A stretch of 64,000 bases of DNA from Streptomyces endocoffeicus (GTDB lineage Bacteria > Actinomycetota > Actinomycetes > Streptomycetales > Streptomycetaceae): NCBI RefSeq assembly GCF_016741935.1, contig NZ_JAERRG010000019.1:124001-188000 (forward strand), in the 5' to 3' direction. Positions 59,123 through 64,000 of this stretch are shown here, piece after piece; the stretch's first letter is position 1; every line of letters begins with the position of its first letter. The position numbers and the translations under genes are program-made. The notes beneath the pieces are model-generated. The model was given only the letters and a program-made list of their open reading frames with translations. It was not told the origin of the DNA and made no database searches.

Positions 59123-60456
59123 AGCTGCCGCCTCTTCCGGCCGCTCAGGAGGAAGCCGATGCCCACGCCGGCGACCGCGCAGACGCCGACCGTCCACCAG
59201 ACGCCGCCGATCCCGCCGTCGTCGTCCTTCTTCTCTTCCTTCTCCTCGCTCTTGCCGCTCCCGTCCGACTCCGCGCCCGGGGCCGCCGCCTCGGGCTTCG
59301 GGCCGGTGGCGTTCAGCTGCCGCACGAGGTCGGCGCCGCCGAAGTCGCGGGGGTTGGCGCCGGCCGCGTGGGCCGCGAGGGTCAGTTTGGCGAGGGCGCC
59401 GGGGTCGCCCTTGGCCCAGGCCGCCGCGCCGCTGCCCTTGCTCTGCAGCCACTGCAGGGGCTTGCTCGCGGCCGCGCTGTGCTCTCCGGCGGCGAGCGCC
59501 ACCACCGCGTCGGCCGTGCCGCCGAAGTCGGGCTGGTCCTTGGCGCCGGGCATCGCGGACTTCAGATGCGTACCGGTGTCGGACATGACGCGGGAGAGGT
59601 GGGCCAGGGCGGCCTCGGCGGCGTCCTCGGGCGAACCGGCTCCGCCCTTTCCGCCCGCGCAGCGCAGCGGCTTCGGCTCGGCGCCGCTGTCCTTCCCGAC
59701 GGTCTCGAAGACGAAGCCCTTGCCCCGCGCGGCCAGCGCGGCGCTCGCGGTGGCCAGCTCATTGGCGACGGGCTCGCCCTTGGCCGCCGTGTACGCGAAC
59801 GCCCCGCGCTCCGCCGCCTTCGCCGAGCAGTCCAGTTGCAGGCCGAGCAGCGCGTCGTACGGGCTCTTGCCGCCCTTGTCCGAGGCCTCCTTGTCCGAGG
59901 CCCCCTTGCCCGAGGCCGCCTTGTCCGAGGCCGCCGTCACCTTCGCCGGGTCCTGGCCGGTGGCGGCGAAGGCGCCGACCGCCGCCGCGGTGGAGTTGGC
60001 GTCGCTCGGGCCGCCCGGGTTCATGCCCCAGCCGCCGTCCTCGTTCTGGTGGCGCTTCAGCCAGCCGATGCCCTTCTCCACGGTGCCGGAGCGCCCGCCC
60101 ACCGCGGCCAGCGCCTGGATCGCCGCCGCCGTCGCGTCCGTGAACTCGCCCTTCTTCGGGTCACACGCCTTGGACGTGTCCGCGCGGTACGCCGCGAAGC
60201 CGCCGTCAGCGCAACTCTGCCCGGCCAGCCAGTCGATGGCCGACTTCGCCGGGGTGACGCCCACCGCGTCCTGGGCGAGCAGCGCCAGCGACTGCCGCCA
60301 CACCCCGTCGAACTTCGGGTCCTTGGCGCCGTAGAGCCCCTCGGCACGCCCGGCCGGGCCGTCGTCGGCCACGGCGGCAGGCGCGGCGGCCGCGCCCAGG
60401 GCGGCGCACAGGGCGGCGCACAGGGAAAGAGCCGCCACGCTGCGGCGAATGTTCAT
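59119..60456 (-). CDS. Secreted squalene-cyclase-fold protein, candidate cobalamin binder
   Basis: The 445-residue protein has a signal peptide ending 'APAAVAD' (about 31), six QW-like helical repeats ('ATAAAIQALAAVGGRSGTVE' and 'KGIGWLKRHQNEDGGWGMNP', 'AIDWLAGQSCADGGFAAYRA') typical of prenyltransferase/squalene-cyclase barrels, and a C-terminal anchor: an acidic/Lys stretch, a helix ('VGVCAVAGVGIGFLLS') and 'GRKRRQL'. The catalytic Asp motifs of cyclases are absent. Intrinsic factor and transcobalamin use the same alpha-alpha barrel to hold B12. It is the first gene after the cobalamin riboswitch and is followed by ECF genes. GAGAGGCACC precedes the ATG. Confidence 0.85.
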   Translation of the reverse strand: MNIRRSVAALSLCAALCAALGAAAAPAAVADDGPAGRAEGLYGAKDPKFDGVWRQSLALLAQDAVGVTPAKSAIDWLAGQSCADGGFAAYRADTSKACDPKKGEFTDATAAAIQALAAVGGRSGTVEKGIGWLKRHQNEDGGWGMNPGGPSDANSTAAAVGAFAATGQDPAKVTAASDKAASGKGASDKEASDKGGKSPYDALLGLQLDCSAKAAERGAFAYTAAKGEPVANELATASAALAARGKGFVFETVGKDSGAEPKPLRCAGGKGGAGSPEDAAEAALAHLSRVMSDTGTHLKSAMPGAKDQPDFGGTADAVVALAAGEHSAAASKPLQWLQSKGSGAAAWAKGDPGALAKLTLAAHAAGANPRDFGGADLVRQLNATGPKPEAAAPGAESDGSGKSEEKEEKKDDDGGIGGVWWTVGVCAVAGVGIGFLLSGRKRRQL

Positions 60457-60605
60457 GGCTGTGGTGCCTCTCGGTCGGTGGACGGGCGCACGCAGCCGCG
60501 CACGGCCGTCCAGCCGCGCCGTACGCGGAACGCTCCGCGGCACGCCTGGCACCCGGCTCAGCTCCGCATACCTCGACGGTGCCGCCACCGGTCGTCCGGC
60601 GGCGG

Positions 60606-60725
60606 GAGCCTGCGTCGTCGCGCCCGCCCGGGTGTTCCGGCTCGTACGCCCCGCGGGGCGCGCTCACGGTTGCGGGTCAGCGCCGGAATCGCACCGGCTT
60701 CCCCCGATCGGACGCGTATGAAGTT
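60606..60725 (-). ncRNA. Cobalamin (B12) riboswitch
   Basis: Read on the minus strand, 60663-60706 holds the B12-box core: GGGGGAAGCCGGTGCGATTC, then CGGCGCTGACCCGCAACCGT, the actinobacterial form of the consensus G-GGAA-N-GGTG-N-A-TCC ... CTG-CCCGCAAC-GT. GAGCCGGAACACC follows 20 bases on, as in other members. A closing helix GCGTC/GACGC can form between 60712 and 60611. The aptamer starts about 150 bases before the squalene-cyclase-like gene; GC-rich hairpins up to 60480 may be the expression platform. No other gene lies in 60457-60760. Confidence 0.88.
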
Positions 60726-60760
60726 TACGGACAGCTTATCGGCCGACTTATCGGGCGCCT

Positions 60761-61300
60761 TCAGCCGCCCATGGACGGGGCCGATCGACGGCCTTCGCGC
60801 CGGACGGCCGTGAGACAGCGCGTCGTCGTGCCGTCCTCCTCCTCGATATCACGGCGGTGCGCGAAGCCGAGCCGGGTGAGCAGGGTCAGCGACGCCTCGT
60901 TGGCCGCCATGACCGTGGCGTGCACCTCGTTCAGCCCGAGCGCGCCGAAGCCGTGGCCGACGACCGCCTCGGTCAGCTCGGTTCCCAGACCGCGCCCCCA
61001 CGCCTCCGGCGCCAGCGCGTAGACGATCTCGTGGCCGCCGACGACCTCGGTCGGCTTGATCTCGGCGTGGCCGACGTACCGGCCGTCCTCGCGGACGGCC
61101 CATACGTCGAACAGCCGCCGGGCGTAGACCTTGGTGAGGATCCGCCCGAACAGCGCCCGGTCCTCGGCCTCCGCGGCGAGCCGCCCGTCCCCCAGCCAGC
61201 GGCACACCCGCCGGTCCTGGAACAGCGTCACGAAGGCGTCCTCGTCCTCGGGCCGGTACGGCTCGAGCAGCAGGCGCGCGGTGCGCAGCGTCGGGGTCAC
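60761..61300 (-). CDS. GNAT family N-acetyltransferase (RimJ/RimL-like)
   Basis: The GTG start at 61300 gives 179 residues; the conserved start 'TPTLRTARLLLEPYRPEDED' supports it. 'VVGGHEIVYALAPEAWGRGLGTELTEA' with the CoA turn 'GRGLG' near 105 and 'NEVHATVMAANEASLTLLTR' fit RimJ/RimL enzymes. It ends just before the riboswitch, so it may be read through into it only if termination is weak. Substrate unknown. Confidence 0.9.
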   Translation of the reverse strand: MTPTLRTARLLLEPYRPEDEDAFVTLFQDRRVCRWLGDGRLAAEAEDRALFGRILTKVYARRLFDVWAVREDGRYVGHAEIKPTEVVGGHEIVYALAPEAWGRGLGTELTEAVVGHGFGALGLNEVHATVMAANEASLTLLTRLGFAHRRDIEEEDGTTTRCLTAVRREGRRSAPSMGG

Positions 61301-61393
61301 GCGCCGCGACGCTACGCGGCCGGGCACCACCCGGCAATCCGATACCGCGCGCCCAGCGGTCCGGCCCCTCAGCCCCCCGCTCCCGGTCGTCCG

Positions 61394-62992
61394 CTACCCG
61401 CGGCGCCACCACTGGGCCAGGGACTTCCACCAGCGGCGCCGGGCCTCGTGCTCGGCGCCGGATTCGGGCTCCGTCTGCGGCTCCGGCTGCGGCTCCGACT
61501 GATGCTCCGCGGTGGCGGACGCGGTGTCCGGGGTCTCGCCGGAACCGTCGTCCGGGGCATCCGCGCGGGCGACCGCGGGCGTCCTGCCCACGGCCCCCGA
61601 GATGGCCGCGGTCGCCGCCGCCGCCATTTCGGCCAGCGCCTCGTCGGACTTGGCGGCCGTCCGCGGGAAGCGCACCGGCAGCGCGGCCAGGGCCCGGTGG
61701 AAGGGGCCGGGCCGCCACTCCAACCGCTCGGCGGGAACGGCGAGTTCGAGATCGGGCAGGCGATCGATCAGCTTCTCGATGGCGACGGAGGCGATCAGCT
61801 GGGCCGGGTCCTTCGCGGGGCAGGTGTGGGGGCCCGCGCTCCACGCCAGATGGGCCCGGTTGCCGCGCCGGTTCGACAGCAGATACGGGTCGTTGTTGGC
61901 GGCCGCGAGGCTGATGACGACGGGGTCGCCCTTGGACAGCCGGTGTCCGTCGACCGTGACGTCATGACGCGGGTAGTGGACGCAGAAGTTGGCGAGCGGC
62001 GGGTCCTTCCACAGGACCTCGTTGAGCGCGTCCTCGATCAGCATGGTGCCGCCCGCGAGATCGCCCCGGAACCGTTCGTCCGACAGCAGGAGCAACAGCC
62101 CGTTGCAGATCAGGTTCTGCTGGGGCTGGGTACCCGCGCCGACGAGGACGACGATCTGGTGGATCAGCTCCTCGTCGGTGAGCTCGGCGGGGTGGGCGAT
62201 CAGCCAGGACGTCATGTCCGGGCCCGGAGTCTCCCGCTTCAGGGCGATGAGCTGGAAGAGGGTCTCCGCGAGGAGCGCGTTGGCCTGCTCGGAGTCCTCG
62301 GTGACGTCGAAGAGCGCCGAGAGCGCCCGGACCAGATTGTCGCTCAGCTCGGGCGGGCAGCCGAAGAGCTGGTTGAAGACGAGCAGGGGGAGCCGGGCGG
62401 AGTACTCCTTGAGCAGATCGGCCTCGCCCTTGGGGCCGAAGAGGTCGATAAGGAAGTCGGCGCTCCGCTCCACGTAGCGGCGCAGCGCGTGGATGTCCAG
62501 GCGGTCGAGGGTGTCGGAGATCGCCGCGCGCAGCCGGTGGTGCTGCTCGCCGTCGCTGCACAGCGCGTTCGGCCGGTACATCATCATCGGCACCACGGGG
62601 TTGTCCATGGGGATGGTGCCGTCGGTGAGCGCCTGCCAGTGGCGGGCGTCCTTGGAGAACGTCTCGGGGCCGCGCAGGATGTCCAGCGCGGTCTGATAGC
62701 TGGTGACGAGCGAGACGGGGACGCCGGGCGCCAGCTCCACGGGCGCGATGCGTCCGTGATCCCGCAGGCGGGCGTAGGTGGCGGACGGGTCGGCGGCGAA
62801 CTCGGGGCCGTGCAGCGACTCGAGCCCTGCCCCGGCCGGGGCAGGGCTCGAGTGTGCGGGGCAGCCCGGGGGCGGTGTCGGATCAGCGGCCGGATCTGCC
62901 GGATCTGCCGGGCCTGCTGCCGGATCGGCCGTCGGAGTCGGAGTCGGATCGGCCGTCGGAGTCGGGTCGGAATCGCGGGTGGGGCTCGTCAC
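61394..62992 (-). CDS. CYP157-like cytochrome P450 lacking the ExxR motif
   Basis: The 532-residue protein has a long Pro/Ala/Thr-repeat N-terminus (about 60 residues), a P450 domain, and a Glu/Pro-rich tail ending 'WWKSLAQWWRRG'. The heme loop 'AWSAGPHTCPAKDPAQL' keeps the Cys. In the K helix the invariant ExxR is replaced ('ALNEVLWKDPP', Trp for Arg), and the I helix reads 'VVLVGAGTQPQQN' without the acid-alcohol pair. CYP157C1 of S. coelicolor shares the missing ExxR. Such P450s accompany conservon G-protein operons, but no conservon genes are present here. It may not be a typical monooxygenase. Confidence 0.85.
   Translation of the reverse strand: MTSPTRDSDPTPTADPTPTPTADPAAGPADPADPAADPTPPPGCPAHSSPAPAGAGLESLHGPEFAADPSATYARLRDHGRIAPVELAPGVPVSLVTSYQTALDILRGPETFSKDARHWQALTDGTIPMDNPVVPMMMYRPNALCSDGEQHHRLRAAISDTLDRLDIHALRRYVERSADFLIDLFGPKGEADLLKEYSARLPLLVFNQLFGCPPELSDNLVRALSALFDVTEDSEQANALLAETLFQLIALKRETPGPDMTSWLIAHPAELTDEELIHQIVVLVGAGTQPQQNLICNGLLLLLSDERFRGDLAGGTMLIEDALNEVLWKDPPLANFCVHYPRHDVTVDGHRLSKGDPVVISLAAANNDPYLLSNRRGNRAHLAWSAGPHTCPAKDPAQLIASVAIEKLIDRLPDLELAVPAERLEWRPGPFHRALAALPVRFPRTAAKSDEALAEMAAAATAAISGAVGRTPAVARADAPDDGSGETPDTASATAEHQSEPQPEPQTEPESGAEHEARRRWWKSLAQWWRRG
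62818..62853. repeat. 36-bp perfect palindrome inside the P450 coding sequence
   Basis: Arms of 18 bases meet with no loop at 62835/62836 (ACTCGAGCCCTGCCCCGG and its complement). It encodes 'HSSPAPAGAGLES' in the variable N-terminus of the CYP157-like protein. Confidence 0.92.
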
Positions 62993-63094
62993 GCATGCTC
63001 CTGCTGATACGGCTGTTACGGGGGGTGTGCGGCTGTGTGCGCCAGGCCGGTAAGGCTAGCTTCCGGTTCGTCGGACCGGCACCCCATACGTCAC

Positions 63095-64000
63095 TCAAAT
63101 CGCTCGGTACATCACAGGATCGCTGCCCGGCACCGCTTCCGCCCTGCCCAGCTTCACCAGGCGGCGCAGATGCGCCTCCGCCTCCGAGACCGCGATATTG
63201 CGGGAGCCGAAGGGGATCTGCTCCCACGGGCGGTTCCACTCCATGGCCTCGGCCAGCCGCCACGGGGTGAGCGGGGTGGTGAGCAGCGCCAGCAGCCCGG
63301 CCAGCCGCTCCTCGTGGTGGTCCAGCAGCGCCCGCACCCGCGCCGGGGCGTCGGTGAAGGCGTACTGATGGGCGGGGAGCACCTCGGCGGGGGCGAGGGC
63401 GGCGACGCGTTCGAGGGAGTCGAGGTAGTCGCCGAGCGGGTCGGTGACGGTCATGTCGTCGGGGTCCTCGTAGAGCCCGATATGGGGGGTGATCTCGGGC
63501 AGCAGATGGTCGCCGGAGAACAGGCGGCCATGGCCGGACAGGCCCTCCCCAGCCTTCGGATGGGCCTCTTCGAGGTGGAGGCAGACATGGCCGGGGGTGT
63601 GGCCGGGGGTCCAGATGGCGCGCAGCCGCCGGCCCGCCAGATCGAGGAGTTCACCGGGGACGATCTCGCGGTCGGGGAGGGCGGCCCGCTGCCCCGGGAG
63701 GCGTGTGCGGCCGGACGCGCGGGTGGCGCGCAGCGGAGCCAGATGCTCCTCGGGCGCCCCGGCCGCGCCGAGCTTCTCCTCCAGATAGTCCAGCCAGCGG
63801 GAGGGCTCGGCCTCCCGGGTGCGCCGGACGACCTGGGCGTCGGCGGTGTGCATGGCGATCCACGCCCCGGACACCTCCCGCACCTGGCCGGACAGCCCGT
63901 GGTGGTCGGGGTGGTGATGGGTGACGAGGACGCCGTGGACATCGGCGACGGAGGCGCCGCACGCGGCGAGCCCGGCGGTGAGGGTGTCCCAGGCCGTGGG
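63095..64000 (-). CDS. Metallo-beta-lactamase-fold hydrolase (partial, 5' end off window)
   Basis: The frame is open to the right edge, giving at least 301 residues: 'VLVTHHHPDHHGLSGQVREV' carries the H-x-H-x-D-H metal motif, 'WTPGHTPGHVCLHLEE' the next His, 'LFSGDHLLP' the bridging Asp, and 'LPAHQYAF' the last His. A winged helix-like C-terminus ('HEERLAGLLALLTTPLTPWR', 'GSRNIAVSEAEAHLRRLVKL') fits the LACTB2/RNase-like or glyoxalase-related subfamily. The start codon lies beyond 64000. Between it and the P450 start only 102 bases remain. Confidence 0.88.
   Translation of the reverse strand, partial: PTAWDTLTAGLAACGASVADVHGVLVTHHHPDHHGLSGQVREVSGAWIAMHTADAQVVRRTREAEPSRWLDYLEEKLGAAGAPEEHLAPLRATRASGRTRLPGQRAALPDREIVPGELLDLAGRRLRAIWTPGHTPGHVCLHLEEAHPKAGEGLSGHGRLFSGDHLLPEITPHIGLYEDPDDMTVTDPLGDYLDSLERVAALAPAEVLPAHQYAFTDAPARVRALLDHHEERLAGLLALLTTPLTPWRLAEAMEWNRPWEQIPFGSRNIAVSEAEAHLRRLVKLGRAEAVPGSDPVMYRAI

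Overview
The window is very GC-rich, uses many GTG starts, and its gene families (a P450 with its own ferredoxin and reductase, XRE/TPR regulators, conservon-type P450, NB-ARC/TPR proteins, a GT87/PAP2 fusion) point to a Streptomyces chromosome. I see no transposase, integrase, rRNA, tRNA or CRISPR array.

Layout. 228-11691: ordinary chromosome genes: DoxX, an FAD/NAD(P)-binding protein, a PhoD-type phosphatase, a secreted HNH nuclease, a TMEM165/GDT1 transporter behind a yybP-ykoY (Mn2+) riboswitch, a HAD phosphatase, a peptidoglycan-binding protein and an MFS exporter with a fused winged-helix tail. 11796-12003 is a collapsed relic of a divergent ridA/marR pair whose intact counterpart lies at 50414-51477. 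12030-16905: GNAT, a pair of unknown proteins, an NmrA/HxlR divergent pair and a beta-lactamase-fold esterase. 17177-18555: a short threonyl-tRNA synthetase preceded by a Thr-rich leader peptide and a hairpin, i.e. an attenuator. 18693-23137: a minus-strand group of response regulator, soluble kinase, P450, ferredoxin and ferredoxin reductase. 23336-31139: secreted, regulatory and lipid-related genes, including a plant-type BAHD acyltransferase.

31200-43998 is the accessory region. Two related NB-ARC/TPR (NLR-like) loci lie 2.3 kb apart. In locus B a 143-aa protein precedes the NLR, and its C-terminal motif is repeated at the N-terminus of the NLR, the layout expected of amyloid-type signalling between an effector and its NLR. 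Locus A has lost its effector gene (only the leader and 11 codons remain) and its NLR ends early in a TPR unit. Between and after them come XRE regulators, small paired ORFs, a flavoprotein, and a secreted four-cysteine protein enclosed by 200-bp inverted repeats.

44157-64000: ABM monooxygenase, DUF2000/AraC pair around a broken beta-helix gene, a GT87/PAP2 membrane protein, a SodC-like protein, an HD protein, ridA/marR, a CYP125/FadA5-like steroid pair around one palindromic operator, and a five-gene operon of ECF transporter parts plus two secreted/anchored proteins. That operon starts with a cobalamin riboswitch, which identifies it as B12 uptake; the squalene-cyclase-fold surface protein then resembles a bacterial counterpart of intrinsic factor. 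A CYP157-like P450 lacking the ExxR motif and a partial metallo-hydrolase close the window.

A recurrent small-scale feature is short tandem repeats placed on or just after stop codons (at least seven genes), in four cases duplicating the stop codon in frame.
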